From Calamus simplicifolius (lineage: Eukaryota; Streptophyta; Magnoliopsida; Arecales; Arecaceae): 64,000 nt of DNA. This document shows, in pieces, positions 46,226 to 59,274 of the stretch (within the stretch, counting starts at the first letter, position 1; the number at the start of each line of letters is the position of its first letter). The notes beneath the pieces are model-generated. The model ran no database searches. It worked only from the letters and a program-made list of their open reading frames with translations, and was not told the DNA's origin. The stretch lies in contig UESW01004765.1 of the NCBI GenBank assembly GCA_900491605.1, positions 417,154 through 481,153 of the forward strand, read 5' to 3'. The position numbers and the translations under genes were made by a program.

Positions 46226-47221
46226 TTTCGTTTATTACTTACTTTGATCAATTTTTTATACACCCTTAAATTAAGCATACTCGATGGATGCCCGTTACTC
46301 GATGAAAACTAATGTTTAGACTTGCTTATATATATATATATAATGCAGTTTAGCTCTTTTTTTAAATTTAAGTTTCTCTTATTGTAGTGTATATCAATTT
46401 TCAATAATGATTGAATTTTCAATTAATAGCCTTTAGATGACCTAACTAAGTTGCTCAGCTAGTCTACTCTTTGGTTCGCTACAGTAATTAATGATTTTGC
46501 TTAAGAATTTCTTTAATGGCACATGATCTATAAAAAAATTTAAAATTTTTAAAAATTGCTAAGATGTTTTCAAAATATTTTTTTAAAAGTTTTTCCTTAC
46601 CTCCAACTTAATTTTCATTGTCTTCAATGGAGTAAAGAAGAATAAAACAAGAAGAAATACCATCTGGACAAGATATGCCTTGTATAATGTTTATGTTATG
46701 AGTGACCGTGCGAAGTAGTCTTTTATTTCTAAAAATAAAAATCACTACAATAAAAGTCAAAAAATAAAAATTTATATTGCCTTCCTAAAAGCGCTAAGTT
46801 TAACATCTTTAGCGTCGTGGCTTACTCTGATTACCGTTGTCACTAAAAGGAGTTTGACGATCTCTTTACGATCAAGGGCTAATCTCTTTTATGTCAGTCA
46901 TGGTCTCGCTTCTTTATTCTACATTTATTAGTTCCCCTTCTTGTGAGGAGTTTAGGTCGACTGAAATAATTAACCTAGGCATGCATATTTAAGGTGCTTG
47001 AAAAGTGAGTTCAGTTTTAATTTGGGTGATTCCTCTATTTAATTTGGGTGATTCCTCTATTGATGGTTTGGATAATAGTTCATGTACTTTCTTTAGTGGT
47101 TTAGTTGGAGGTTTTTATCTTGATTTTTTATTAATTGTAGCAACCTCATTAATTTGCTCTTCATCTTGGTTTATACAGATTTTAGGTCAAGCTCTTTGTT
47201 ACTAAGGTCAATTGGATTATC

Positions 47222-49480
47222 TTAAACATAATTTGAGTTGATCGTTTGATGTGTATAGGTAAGATTAAAAATATTAAGGTCAATTGACATATTCCTAAAG
47301 GAAAGTTTCATTAATCTATTTTGGCAATTAATTAGGGCATTAGCTGAGGCAAAAAATGGTCTACCTAAAATCACTGGGATGTGGCTCTTTGGGTTTGTCA
47401 TTGGTTTAGTTTCTAAAATCACAAAGTCCATCGGGTAGATAAAGTCCCTAACTTTGATCAATACATTCTCTACTATTCCCTTGGGCACTTTCAAAGAGTA
47501 ATCTGCTAGTTGTAGGGTCATTTTCGTAAGCTTTAGTTCTCCCAACCCTATTGCTTATATACAGATTATGATAATATATTAACACTTGCACCTAAGTGTA
47601 ATAGAACCCTATTTATGAGGGTGTTCCCCATAATGCATGAAATAGTGGGTGATCTTTGTATTTTACTAGCATGTGGTTTGATAGGTAAGAGCTCACACTG
47701 GCTACCAGAAAGGCTTTCTTGGGCATATTGGTGGTTTTCTTTTTGGTACATAGATCCTTAAGGAATTTGGCATAGGTTGAGACCTGAATCATGTCCAGCA
47801 AAGGGATGTTCACTTTAACTTGCTTAAAGACCTTCAAAATCTTATCGAATTGGGCTGAATTTTAGTTGGGCTTAAGTCTATTTGGGAATGGTGCTACAAC
47901 CCTAATTTTTTGTTTATCTTCCTCTGGCATATGCTCAACTGGTGGGTTGGGCATTACATCAGACTCTGATACCTCAGGTATTTCGGGCTGACTCAGCTCA
48001 ATATATTGTTCAAGTGGTGGGACTTCTAATTCTTTTTCTTTATATGTATACACCTGATTATCTATTTGTTTTTTAGATTTTAATGTATGAATAATACTTG
48101 GTTAACCTAGGCTCCTTGTTTTGATCCTTGGATGTTTAGGTTCCTAGGGTTAGCTTTAGGCTGACTTGGTAACTTATCCTATTCTCTTTCACTTATGGTT
48201 GTGGCTAGTTGACATATCTAGGTTTCTAGTTTTGCAATGGATTGTGTGTGAGAATGAAGGAGTTCAGTATTCATTTCTAACCCTTTCAATGCTTGTAACA
48301 CCTTGTCTTTGGGATGCTTGGATATTGTGAATATGACATCCTTCTAAAATTAGTTTCTTGATAATTGGGCAGGCTTAATGATGAATTAGTTACAGGTTGA
48401 GGTTTCCAAGAAAAATTTGGATGATTTCGCCAACCAGGATTATAAGTATTCGAATATGGATAATTTCTTGGCCTAAGAGCCATTCGGGTTTGGGCTTGGT
48501 GAGCTTGCTCTTGAACAAGCTCAAAAAATTGGTATGTGACTAGACAATCACTTATCAGATGGTTAAGATTGAAACAAATTATACAAATCTCATGTAATTG
48601 AGTAAATGAGGGATAGATGTTTCCAACTTATAGAATTCGGTCAAGTTTCTAGTATATTTCATCAATTTTGATATAAATGTCTATAGACTGACCTATGTTG
48701 TATATTTCACCTCTCTTAGGTTTATGAGAGGATCTCTACATGTAGCAGTAATATGGTGCAAGAATTTTCACTTAGAGTTTCAAAAAGCTGCCATGCCTCA
48801 TGTTTATTTTTTAGCATAAATGTGTCCTTCACATAAGGCATCCCATTTGTCGATGCCTTTTTGATAATCCATCATAAAAAATTGAACTAACTGCCATTTA
48901 GGTATTGCATGGTGCGGATATTTCCTAGTTAATTCTTTTAATCTCTTTCACGTTTCATGAAACATTTCTTTCTCTAACTGGGAAAAACTGGTTATAGCTT
49001 TTCTGATTTGCTTCATTTTTTCTATAGAAAAGTATTTCTTAAGAAATTCTCTTCGAAGTTGGTCCCAAGTTGAAATTATAGTAGTATCCAGTGAACTTAA
49101 CCAATACCTATCTTTTAGGAAGAAGGGAATAACTTAAGCCTAAGTGCATCAAGAAATTTTGAATCTTGATAGTTGAGCAAATTTTTAAGAATTCATCTAA
49201 GTGTTACTTTATAGGGATCTTCATTTGTAAGTCCATGGAAAGCTGATAATATTTAGATTACATTTAGATTACATTTAGATTACACTGGACTTAATTTCAT
49301 ATTGGACAGCCTCTATTGAGGGTATTTGTATGCAAGGAGATTAGGTATACTTTGAAGGAGTAAAATACTCTTTTAACTATCGTGGTGGATCATTTTCATT
49401 ATTAGGGTCTATAATTCTAAGTCTGTTTGCTCTAAAGGTTCTTTCTATCTCAGGATCTAAGGGTATGAGATTGGGTTGTA
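47222..49480 (-). pseudogene. Athila-type gag-protease remnants
   Basis: The clearest part is 47545-47222: LKLTKMTLQLADYSLKVPKG, IVENVLIKVRDFIYPMDFVI and PVILGRPFFASANALI, the Athila protease region. In front (47751-47566) is NTLINRVLLHLGASVNILS, where the expected active-site Asp-x-Gly reads HLGAS, so it is inactive. Upstream pieces at 48053-47862 and 48483-48286 are gag-like (PLEQYIEL, NPGWRNHPNFSW). Earlier gag continues in broken frames to about 49480. Confidence 0.78.
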
Positions 49481-50440
49481 ACGATTGGCGACCAAGTATG
49501 CACCCTACCAATGCACTCTAAAGCAAACAGTAATTTAATTTTTTTATAAAAATTATATTAATGTAATAGAAAAGAAAGGAGAAGATTCTAAAAGAAGTAT
49601 CCTAAGAGATTCCTAGAACTAAGAGCAATGAAGAATAATTTAATTAGGGTTTAATAATTATTAGCAATAAGTTAACAAAGATTAGACTCTTTACTCTAGG
49701 TTTAACCTAGATCTATATAGCTCACAACTTTCAAGACTGCTTTGGAGCCCTTCAAGTCAAAAATTAGTTGATCGACTAGCCAGTTAAGGGTAAGGATCGG
49801 TGGGGATCCCTCTTACTACGTAAGCAAACATAATCAATTAAATAACCAATTTTCTTTCATAACCAATTAAATAACCATTTTTTTTCCTTTTAGATATCAG
49901 TGTTTAGTTAATTTTAGAGTTAAAGGCTTGGGTTAATGCAAAATGGATGTGGTTTGTGGGCTAAGGAAGGGTAATCAACTTTTCACCTTATCTTTAGGGG
50001 TTTGTGCCTTTAAAGTATTTTATAAAAATACAATACAGTTCAAACAAGGTATCTAAACAAGTTAGAAAGTTTTTAAAGTTTACTATTTATTTTCTTAAAT
50101 TAATTATATTTTTTTGAAAGTATCTTAGGTTTTCTTTTGGGTTCTTTAAGGTAAGTTAATTAAAAGAAAAAGTTAATTAGGTTAAAAAGTGGATTTGTGA
50201 TAGGAAGAAAAGTAATTTTTTTAATGTTAACAAAAATTAAAAAATCTAATAATTAAGGTAACTCAAAAAAAAAAAAAAAAAAGCTAAAGAGAGCAATAAA
50301 CTATTCAACAATTTTTTTTACTCTTTTCTGTTATATAGAAGTATGAATAATAATAAAATTAAAAATTAAAATAAGAATAAAATTAAAAAAAAAATTATGG
50401 TAATTTTTTTAATTTTTTTCGTGAACTAATCGTGCCTAGA

Positions 50441-50458
50441 TCTCTGGCAACGGTGCCA
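50441..50458 (-). other. Primer-binding site of Athila-type element
   Basis: Minus-strand TGGCACCGTTGCCAGAGA is close to the TGGCGCCGTTGCC primer site typical of Athila elements. It lies five bases inside the LTR. Confidence 0.75.
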
Positions 50459-50463
50459 AAATT

Positions 50464-51331
50464 TGATCGCTGTCGTTGGCGGTCAAAAATAAAATCTACT
50501 CATTACTATAGCTAGTGGTGTATCCTTGGGGATCAAGGATAATTAATTTATGAAAAAAATAAAAAAATTATTTGTAAAGGATTATATTTAGAATAGTGAT
50601 TATTAAAAGATAATAATTAATTAATTAACAAAATGAAGACGTAGGAGAAGTAACCCAAGAATTTGAATCAATCATGTACACAGGTTTTATCTTCTTTTCT
50701 TTATGTTGCAATAACAATAATTTTTGCAAATCTAGGATTAGAATAATTTATCTTTTGATAAAGGGTATAGGCCGTGTATGCCAGATCAAAACCTCGATCA
50801 GAAAAATAACTCTAAAGATATATAAAAGAATAGCATGATTTTTATTGCATAGAAATTAAGAACAAAAAGAACGATAGAATCTGGTTACATGCTTCATCAT
50901 CATCCCAAATTGAATGAATCTAGCCACGTATTGCTGTCTCTAGCATTTCCTTCATAATTTTTCTCTCCAATCCTAAATACAATAATCTAAATAAAAGAAA
51001 AATAAAAAAACTTAAAAAAAATTGCTCCCTAATTACTACATGAGGTCCTCTTTTTATAAAGCTTATCTAAGGCTTTCTCTCGGTCAAAGTTGGAGTCATC
51101 GAGTTCAAGATCGTTTAGATATTGCAAGAAAATTCCTCAACCGTTCGTTTTACATCACCTGCCTTAGTTTATACCTAAAATCATGCGAAATTATCTTTCT
51201 TTCTTTTTGGGCAAATAGAGTCATGATTTGAGTGTCTGCATCGTTACTAAAAAAATCGTACTAAAAAAATCGAGCTCTTTCAATCTATAAAATCGAGCTC
51301 TTTCAATCTATAGGCTCCTTGTCTGCAAACA
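50464..51331 (-). repeat. 5' LTR of Athila-type remnant (approximate)
   Basis: The inner end is set by the primer site (TGATCGC in plus orientation at 50464). The outer end TGCAAACA near 51331 is a guess from the need for TG...CA. It shares long stretches with 45404-45930, for example around CACAGGTTTTAT and AATAATTTATCTTTTG. Confidence 0.5.
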
Positions 51332-51585
51332 TCTATAAAAAATATCAATTCGTATTAAATTCAAAGTAATCAATATTTATTTTTATGATTAAATTTGAAT
51401 AATCAATAAATTATCGCTGGTGCATATTAAAAGATTTCTTGGCAATTTTGTTTCTGATTCCGTGTGCTCAGGATGACAATAATCTAAATATAATATATAT
51501 AATATATATGGGATAGAAATATTCTAAACAAATATACCTCAAATATTTAATATATACAAATATCTAATAAATAAAATATCGAGTA

Positions 51586-52196
51586 TGTTGGGCCCATGGC
51601 TCACCTATTCAGCCCATTAGGGCAAAAGAGAGAGCTACTCCTTTTTCTACTAGGGTTTATTTTTCTCTCTTTTATAAAAAGAGTAGCTGCCTTCCTTTTT
51701 TGGTTTTCTCTATTTTAAGGAGCAGCCGTATGGAAAAAGGGAGAAGCATGTAGCAGGTATTTCTTTTTTTTCAGGAGATTGCTGGGGGAAGAGAAGGAAG
51801 TGCTGCTGCTTGGTGCTTAACTACGTGGGAGGACTTCCACTCCAGGAATCACGTGAAGGTGCTGCAGAAGAAAAACAAGAGAAGAAGAAGAGAATGGAAG
51901 AAAATAAGGAGGTAACGCAGGAGATCGTATTTTTCGGTGATGTAATCCTTATATCCCTATTATTCTCTTGTGATTGTTTCAAGTTCTGGCAAGGGACTTT
52001 GAGACTTGGATATTTATTATTTTATAGTGGATCTTCTTCTCTGGCTTGCCCGTGGTTTTTTTCCCTTTATCTTGAAGGGATTTTTCACGTAAATCTTGGT
52101 GTTTCTGTGATTGTGTGGTTTGCGCATTTTTATTTATTATTTCGCTGCGTATTACGGTCTGCTAGTATTTGCTCGTACACGGATTCTTTCCCATCA
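51586..52196 (+). repeat. 5' LTR of Copia element
   Basis: Starts TGTTGGGCCCATGG and ends CTTTCCCATCA. A TATA-like TTTATAAAAAG lies near 51670. An ORF opening at 51810 inside the LTR runs in frame into gag. Confidence 0.95.
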
Positions 52197-52198
52197 AC

Positions 52199-52210
52199 TG
52201 GTATCAGAGC
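52199..52210 (+). other. Primer-binding site (tRNA-iMet type)
   Basis: TGGTATCAGAGC, two bases after the 5' LTR, complementary to initiator tRNA-Met. Confidence 0.92.
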
Positions 52211-52262
52211 CTGTGAATTTTTTTGTGTGTGTGCGAGCATAGAGGCCGGTAATGTTTCCCGC

Positions 52263-53058
52263 ATGATCAGTCTGAACGGAAACAATTGGATGATATGGAA
52301 ACCAAGGATGGAGGACCTCTTATATTGCAAGGATCTATATGGACCTTTAGAAGGGGTCAAAGCAAAGCCCGCTACAATGACAGACGATGCTTGGATCATG
52401 TTAGATCGGAAGGCAGTCGGTTTTATTCGGCAATGGTTGGATGATAGTGTCTTTCACCATGTTTCCACTGAGACTTCTGCAAACTCTCTTTGGAAAAAGT
52501 TAGAAAGTTTATATGAGAGAAAAACAGCTAGCAACAAGGCTTTCTTGATCAGAAAACTAGTAAATCTGAAATATAAAGAGGGTGCTTCTATTGCTGAGCA
52601 TTTGAATGAAATGCAGAGTATTAATAACCAGTTATCCTCTATGAAAATGTCTCTTGATGATGAGTTGCAGGCATTGTTACTTCTCAGTTCATTGCCAGAA
52701 AGTTGGGAGACACTGGTAGTTTCCCTCAGTAATTCTGCACCAGACGGTGTTATCACCATGAGTCAAGTAACAGGCAGTTTGTTGAATGAGGAGTTAAGAA
52801 GAAAAAATTCAGCAACTTCTCAGATTGATTCACAGGTCTCAGAGAATAGAGGATGGTCAAAGTCTAGAAATAGAGACAATTCATACAAGGGTAAGGTCAA
52901 GAAAAGATATTACTTGCTATAACTGTGGTGAGAAAGGGCACTACAAGAATCAGTGTAAGAAGCCTAAGAAGAGTAAGAAAAAGGGAAAAGAAGTGGAGGA
53001 TACAGAGTCAAAGGAGAATATCACAGCTACTGTGCAGTGCAGAGTGATGATTATTTGA
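52263..53058 (+). pseudogene. Copia gag with zinc knuckle, frameshifted
   Basis: The start at 52263 is the first ATG after the primer site and opens MISLNGNNWMIWKPRMEDLL, the usual Copia gag beginning (N-G-x-N-Y/W-x-x-W). The core has FIRQWLDDSVFHHV, LWKKLESLYERKTASNKAFL and LLSSLPESWETL. The zinc knuckle CYNCGEKGHYKNQC (52915-52956) is in another frame, so one shift lies near 52890-52910 and a compensating one near 53040. Gag would form the particle shell. Upstream, the same frame is open to 51810 in the LTR. Confidence 0.92.
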
Positions 53059-56000
53059 TTTTGTCTACTTCTGATGGTATCTTCTCATGTGAGTGTCAGA
53101 ATCATGAGTGGGTGATTGACACAGGTGCTTCTTATCATGCTACACCACGGAGGGAGTTTTTTTCTACATATAAGACTGAAAATTTTGGTATTGTCAAGAT
53201 GGGAAATCAAGGCACAGCAGACATCATTGGCATGGGTGACATCCACATGAAGACCAATCTTGGCTGTAAGTTGGTGCTCAAGGATGTAAGGCATGTAGCT
53301 GACTTGAGGCTAAATTTAATCTCAGTTGGAAGACTTGATGATGAAGACTTTGATAGCAGATTTCATAAAGGGCAATGGAAGCTCAGTAAAGGTTCACTTG
53401 TTGTAGCCAGTGGGAAGAAATGTCACACTTTATACAGGTTGCAGGCTAAAGCTTATGGTGAACAGTTGAATGCTACAGAGAACGACTTCAGCATGGAGTT
53501 GTGGCATAAACGACTGGGACACATGAGTGAGAAGGGGCTGCAAGTTCTTTCTAAGGAAGAAGTTCTACCAGACTTCAAAGGTGTACATCTGAACCCATGT
53601 GTTGATTGTTTGGTTGGCAAGCAACATAGAGTTTCTTTTGCTAGTCCTGCTTTATCTAGAAAAATGCATGTTTTGGATCGTATATATACAGATGTTTGTG
53701 GTCCTCTGAGGACAAAAACTCTTAGTGGATCAGTTAATGTTCCAGGCATCAGTGGTGCACTTTATTTTGTCACTTTTATAGATGATTTTTCTAGAAAAGT
53801 TTGGGTCTATGGTTTGAAGACTAAAGATTAGGTTATTAATGTCTTCAAAGAGTTTCATGCCAGAGTTGAAAGAGAGACAGGAAAGAAACTGAAATGTATA
53901 AGGTTAGATAATGGTGGTGAGTACACAGGGTTATTTGATAATTATTGCAGATCATATGGCATTCAACATGAGATGACAGTTCCTGGTACTCCTCAGCATA
54001 ATGCAATTGCAGAGAGAATGAACCGCACCATCATGGAAAAGATCAGATGTATGCTTTCACAGTCCAAGTTACCTAAAAGATTTTGGGATGAGGCATTGAA
54101 GACAGCGGTTGATGTAATAAACTTGTCACCATGTACAGCTCTAGATGGTGATGTTGCAGAGCGTGTATGGTCAGGAAAAGATGTCTCTTATAAGCACTTG
54201 AGAGTGTTTGGTTGTCGTGCATTTGCACATGTTCCAGACATTGAGAGGTCCAAGCTGGATGGTAAGACAAAAGAATGTGCTTTGCTTGGTTACTCACATG
54301 ATGAGTTTAGTTATAGACTTTGGGATCCAGAAAAGCAGAAGGTATTCAGAAGCAGAGATGTGGTATTTTTTGAAGATCAAACCCTTTAAGACTTCAAGAA
54401 GGAGGTGTCAGTCAAGTCTTCTGTAGGAGGATTAACAGACTGTGATCCAGTTACTCCTCTAGTAAATCAGGGTGATAGGGAAAATGTGCAAGAAAATAGT
54501 GCAAGAGCAGGTATTAACTCACCTGTAGGACATATTGAGCAGGAAGGAGATCAGGAGCAACCTCCTACAGAGCCTCAGCTGAGAAGATCTATCAGACAAC
54601 GTCAACCTTCCAAAAGGTATTCTACAGATGAATATATAATGCTTACTGATGCAGGTGAACCAGAATGTTACCAGGAGGCAGTTGAAAGTGAGCAGAAAAA
54701 GGAGTGGTTAGTAGGTATGCTGGAAGAAATGGATGCCTTACAGAAGAACCACACATATGATTTAGTGGAACTACCAAGAGGAAGGAAGGCTTTAAAGAAC
54801 AAGTGGGTTTTCAGGTTAAAGACTCAACAGCATTGTTCTCAACCAAAGTACAAGGCTAGATTGGTTGTGAAAGGCTTTGGTCAAAAGAAAGGTATTGACT
54901 TTGAAGAGATTTTTTCTCCTGTTGTTAAAATGTCTTCAATTCGTGTTGCTCTAGGTATTGCTGCTAGTCTAGGCTTAGAGGTTGAGCAGTTAGATGTGAA
55001 GACAACTTTTCTTCATGGTGATTTGGAGGAGAAAATCTATATGGAGCAACCAGAAGGCTTCAAAGTCAAAGGTAAAGAAAATCTTGTCTGCAGATTGAAA
55101 AAAAGTTTATATGGGCTGAAGCAAGCTCCAAGGCAGTGGTACAAGAAATTTGATTCATTTATGGCTGAAAATGGATACAAAAGAATGGCTTCAGATCATT
55201 GTGTGTATATCAAATGGTTTAGTGAGGATTTTGTCATACTCCTACTTTATGTTGATGACATGCTTATTCTTGGGAAAGATATGTCTATGATTGACAGGTT
55301 GAAGAAGGAGCTAAGCAATTCATTTGAAATGAAAGATATGGGACCAGCAAAGCAAATACTAGGTATGCAGATTTTCCGTGATAGAAGAATCAAGAAAATA
55401 TGGTTGTCATAGGAAAAGTACATTGATAAGGTATTGGATAGGTTCAGTATGATCAATGCAAAGCCAGTTGGTTCTCCTCTTGCAGGTCACTTCAGGTTGT
55501 GCTCAGAGCAAAGTCCTTCAAGTGATGAGGAGAAGGAGAAAATGAAGAAGGTTCCTTACGCTTCAGCAGTCGGAAGTTTGATGTACGCGATAGTATGTAC
55601 GAGGCCAGACATCGCATATGCAGTGGGTGTTGCTAGCAGATTTCTTGCAAATCCAGGGAAAGAGCATTGGACAGCAGTGAAGTGGATCTTCAGATATCTC
55701 AGAGGAAGCTCCAAAGTTTGTTTAAGCTTTGGGGGTGGTCCAGCTGTGCTGATTGGTTACACAGATGCAGATATGGCGAGAGATATTGATACAAAGAAGT
55801 CCACATCAGGTTTCATACTTACTTTTGCAGGGGGAGCTGTGTCATGGCAATCCAGATTGCAAAGGTGTGTAGCTCTCTCTACCACAAAGGCAGAATATAT
55901 TGCTGCTACCGAGGTCTGTAAGGAGATGCTGTGGATGAAAGAATTCTTACATGAATTGGGATTGAAACAGAAAAATTATGTGGTACATTGTGACAGCCAG

Positions 56001-56213
56001 AGCGCCATCCACTTATGCAAGAACCCAACTTTTCATTTCAAGTCAAAGCATATAGATGTGAGATACCACTGGATTCGAAATGTGTTTGAAGAGAAGCAGT
56101 TACAGCTTCAGAAAATTCACACAGATGAAAATGGGGCAGACATGTTGACAAAGACCTTATCAAAAGAAAGGCAAGAGATATGCCGACAGCTGGTCGGCAT
56201 GATTTCACACTAA
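53037..56213 (+). pseudogene. Copia pol: protease, integrase, RT, RNase H with three premature stops
   Basis: One frame covers the whole region and is broken only by a TAG at 53829-53831, TAA at 54387-54389 and TAG at 55410-55412. Protease active site: WVIDTGASYHA (DTG near 53118). Integrase: WHKRLGHM and CVDCLVGKQH zinc finger, then YTDVCGPL, RLDNGGEY and NAIAERMNRTI carrying D, D and E. RT: ARLVVKGFGQKKGIDFEEIF, LDVKTTFLHGDLEEKIYMEQ and YVDD at 55248-55259. RNase H: STTKAEYIAATE and HIDVRYHWIR. Ends at TAA 56211-56213. Confidence 0.94.
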
Positions 56214-56243
56214 GGAAGCATGAGACAGCCTCCCTTATGGGCT

Positions 56244-56255
56244 GAAGGGGGAAGT
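56244..56255 (+). other. Polypurine tract of Copia element
   Basis: GAAGGGGGAAGT directly before the 3' LTR. Confidence 0.8.
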
Positions 56256-56868
56256 TGTTGGGCCCATGGCCCACCTATTCAGCCCATTAGGGCAAAAGGG
56301 AGCGCTACTCCTTTTTCTACTAGGGTTTGTTTTTCTCTCTTTTATAAAAGGAGTAGCCACCTTCCTTTTTTGGTTTTCTCTATTTTAAGGAGCAGCCATA
56401 TGGAAAAAGGGAGAAGCATGTAGCAGGTATTTCTTTTTTTCCAGGAGATTGCTAGGGGAAGAGAAGGAAGGGCTGCTGCTTGGTGCTTAACTACGTGGGA
56501 GGACTTCCACTCCAGGAATCACGTGAAGGTGCTGCAGAAGAAAAACAAGAGAAGAAGAAGAGAAGGGAAGAAAATAAGGAGGTAACGCAGGAGACCGTAT
56601 TTTTCGGTGATGTAATCCTTATATCCCTATTATTCTCTTGTGATTGTTTCTCAAGTTCTGGCAAGGGACTTTGGGACTTGGATATTTATTATTTTATAGT
56701 GGATCTTCTTCTCTGGTTTGCCCGTGGTTTTTTTCCCTTTATCTTGAAGGGATTTTCCACGTAAATCTTGGTGTTTCTGTGATTGTGTGGTTTGCGCATT
56801 TTTATTTATTATTTCGCTGCGTATTACGGTCTGCTAGTATTTGCTCGTACATGGATTCTTTCCCATCA
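56256..56868 (+). repeat. 3' LTR of Copia element
   Basis: 613 bp, TGTTGGGCCC to TTTCCCATCA. Compared with the 5' LTR it has a 2-bp insertion near 56651, which shortens the LTR reading frame. Confidence 0.95.
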
Positions 56869-56873
56869 GAGTA

Positions 56874-58560
56874 CAATTTTATTGCCCATGCTAACATAGA
56901 TCCAAAGCCAAATTGATTGAAACCACTGGTCTTACATTATTCTTAAAAGAGAAGGGATATTCTGATTCCCCCCTCCCTCCCCTTACAAAATCAATAATCA
57001 AATGTATTTTTTATATGGGTTTTTAATACTCTTTTTTATTAGGAATTTGACTTTGTAAATCTATTTTCCTATAGGTGCCCTTTTTTATAGTGCATAAAAA
57101 TAACAATTGCTTCGAGCAAATTATTCTCCATGAGGACTCAGAACATAGGACCATTCTTGAATAAATCACAATATAGATGGGTTTGAAAGGAGCACTGCAC
57201 CTGTTAGCGGGAATTAAATGAGAAAAAAGAGAGAAAAAAAAATTCTTTTACGCTAGCACGTAAAATGTGGTTCAAAATTTTGAGGAAAAAAAAGTGGTTC
57301 GATATTATATCGGTCCAATCACCGACGAAGGTTAAAATGGCAGTAGTCTTTCAGAGGTGACACGATGGTAGCTTACTTGAAGGGTAGATAAGGAATTTTA
57401 TCAACAAAAAAATTAAATTATTATATTTTTGATAATATGGATAACAATTTTCTTCTAAAGTAATCTGAATTACTTCATAAGAAGTAATCCAAATTATCAT
57501 TACAAGATAAATTATCATTAAAAATATATATCAAATATAATTATTCGATGAGCCCAATTTAAATTATGAAGTTATTATTATTCGCTACCAAAGGCAACCG
57601 ATTTTATCTCTAAGAGTTTGATCCATATTTACCATAAATTTCCTTTGGATTGCATGAATATATTAATGGCTAGGTATATGCTTAAATTTATATATTTTTA
57701 ATTTTATATTATTAAATTTAAATTATAAAATTTAAAATTTAAAATTAAGGATAAGATAAAAAGAATATATATATATATATATAAGGTTTAATTATTTTTA
57801 AATTTAAAAAATTAAATTAATTTTAAATTATTGATTAAAAATAAATGAAATATTTTTTAAAAAGAATAAAAAAATATAATCAAATTATATTTTGAGATTT
57901 TATATTTAAATTATAAAATTTTTATTTTTAAATTAAAAATAAAAGATATATGTATTAGATTAAATTATTTTTAAATTTAAAAAAATAATTGATTGGAAAT
58001 TATTGATTAAGAAATAGATGAAATGTTTTTTAAATAAAATATAATTGAAATTAACTAAATTTTTATTATAAAGGTGTGATTATTATAAAAGTTACTATTG
58101 TAGCTATCAGAAAAATTCTTATTGTAATTTTTTTAGCTAATAATCTTTATATTATATAAAGAAAAAAGAGTTGATTTTTTAAATTATTTCATTATCTATT
58201 ATTTATTATAATTAAATATAATTCAATATAATAATAACAATAATATAATTTTAATACAATATAGTTTTATATTATAATAGAATTATATTATATTGCTAAA
58301 AAATATAATTATATAATATGAAATAATAATAAATTATACGATACTTGTAAAATATTATAGATGGTCATTTTTAATATAAAAGAAGTTAATTAATCATGAA
58401 TAATTAAAAATACAAGTTTTTTCTTAATATATTCGATTATTTTCGTGAATAATGAATCATAAATTTATTTAATATTTTATCAATCCTAATGCTTTAATCT
58501 TTTTCACTTTTTGAATAATTTTTTATTTTAAGACACTGATTTTTCTATCTTTTAAGTTAA
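56874..58560. other. AT-rich spacer, no gene seen
   Basis: Very AT-rich with many short inverted AT words, a (TA)n run near 57766-57782, and a MITE-like stretch at about 57370-57600 ending CGCTACCAAAGGCAACC. No supported ORF or RNA gene. Confidence 0.55.
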
Positions 58561-59270
58561 CAACTCAAGGGGCAAAGGTTAGGGAAAAAACATCCCAATA
58601 AAACAACATAAAATAAAATAACTAGCTCCATATACCTAACGCTTCAACGGCATGAATCCTAGGTATCTACTTCGATGCCAACTTTAGCATCACACAATCG
58701 AACAAAATTTTAAGGACCCATTCTTGATGCATAACGAATTAATTTCTCCCTTCCCCATGGTTTGATAGGCGATTCGGGAAATCAAATCCATACAACGACC
58801 TTGACCGAAAGTTTCACCACAAATTTTTTAGGCCGAGAGCCTGCCCTGTAATAATAACCCTAGGACCCCTATCCAGCACCCAGTCCCTACTTGCGGGTCA
58901 TAGAAATCTAAAATTATGGTGCCCTTCTTAGCTAATGGAAGCACCTTGAAATCCCTAGAAATCTTCCAATGTGGCTTAAGTTCTTTTGGAATGAATTTGA
59001 TGGGGCTAGTAGACCCCATGGACAATGGTGATCGCACTTGGGCCAAACCCTCTACTCGGCCTCAGCGTTAGTCTCTACTCGGTCTTGGCGTTGGCCACTG
59101 GCATTGGCGTCGGCCACTGGAGTTGGCTACTGACTCCATGCAATGAAGACGGACCTTCTGACTCCATGATGGATGCCTCCAACAAGCCACTTGGGTAGGA
59201 CCTTCAGTCAACCACCTAGGTATGACCTTCAGTCTTCTTACAGTATGAAAATTAACTTTTCAACAACCAC
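58561..59270. other. Unidentified repeat-like sequence
   Basis: GC content rises abruptly compared with the spacer. A 72-codon minus frame (59046-58828) contains PHWKISRDFKVLPLAKKGTI, which vaguely recalls the DUF4283-type domain of plant retroelements but is too short to assign. The part after 59040 is made of short GGCNTTGGCNTTGGCCACTG-like words. Confidence 0.35.
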
Positions 59271-59274
59271 TCAG

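Larger units (their letters stand above)
45404..51331 (-). mobile_element. Athila-type gypsy remnant with large internal deletion
   Basis: Two similar AT-rich blocks, about 45404-45930 and 50464-51331, act as degraded LTRs; between them are a primer-binding site and gag-protease sequence, all reading right to left. Reverse transcriptase and integrase are not found, so most of pol has been lost. The outer ends are approximate, and no matching target duplication was seen. Confidence 0.65.
51586..56868 (+). mobile_element. Complete Tork/Tnt1-like Ty1/copia retrotransposon
   Basis: The element is 5283 bp, flanked by GAGTA at 51581-51585 and 56869-56873. LTRs are 51586-52196 and 56256-56868 (611 and 613 bp), with roughly 15-20 differences by eye, about 3%, so it is the youngest-looking element here. 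The PBS is TGGTATCAGAGC at 52199. Order is gag, protease, integrase, RT, RNase H (Copia). The polypurine tract is at 56244-56255. Only a few lesions separate it from an open reading frame. Confidence 0.95.

Noticed and set aside
47005..47205. 66-codon plus ORF
   Set aside because: Antisense to the Athila-type remnant and made of a short duplicated phrase; no support as a gene.
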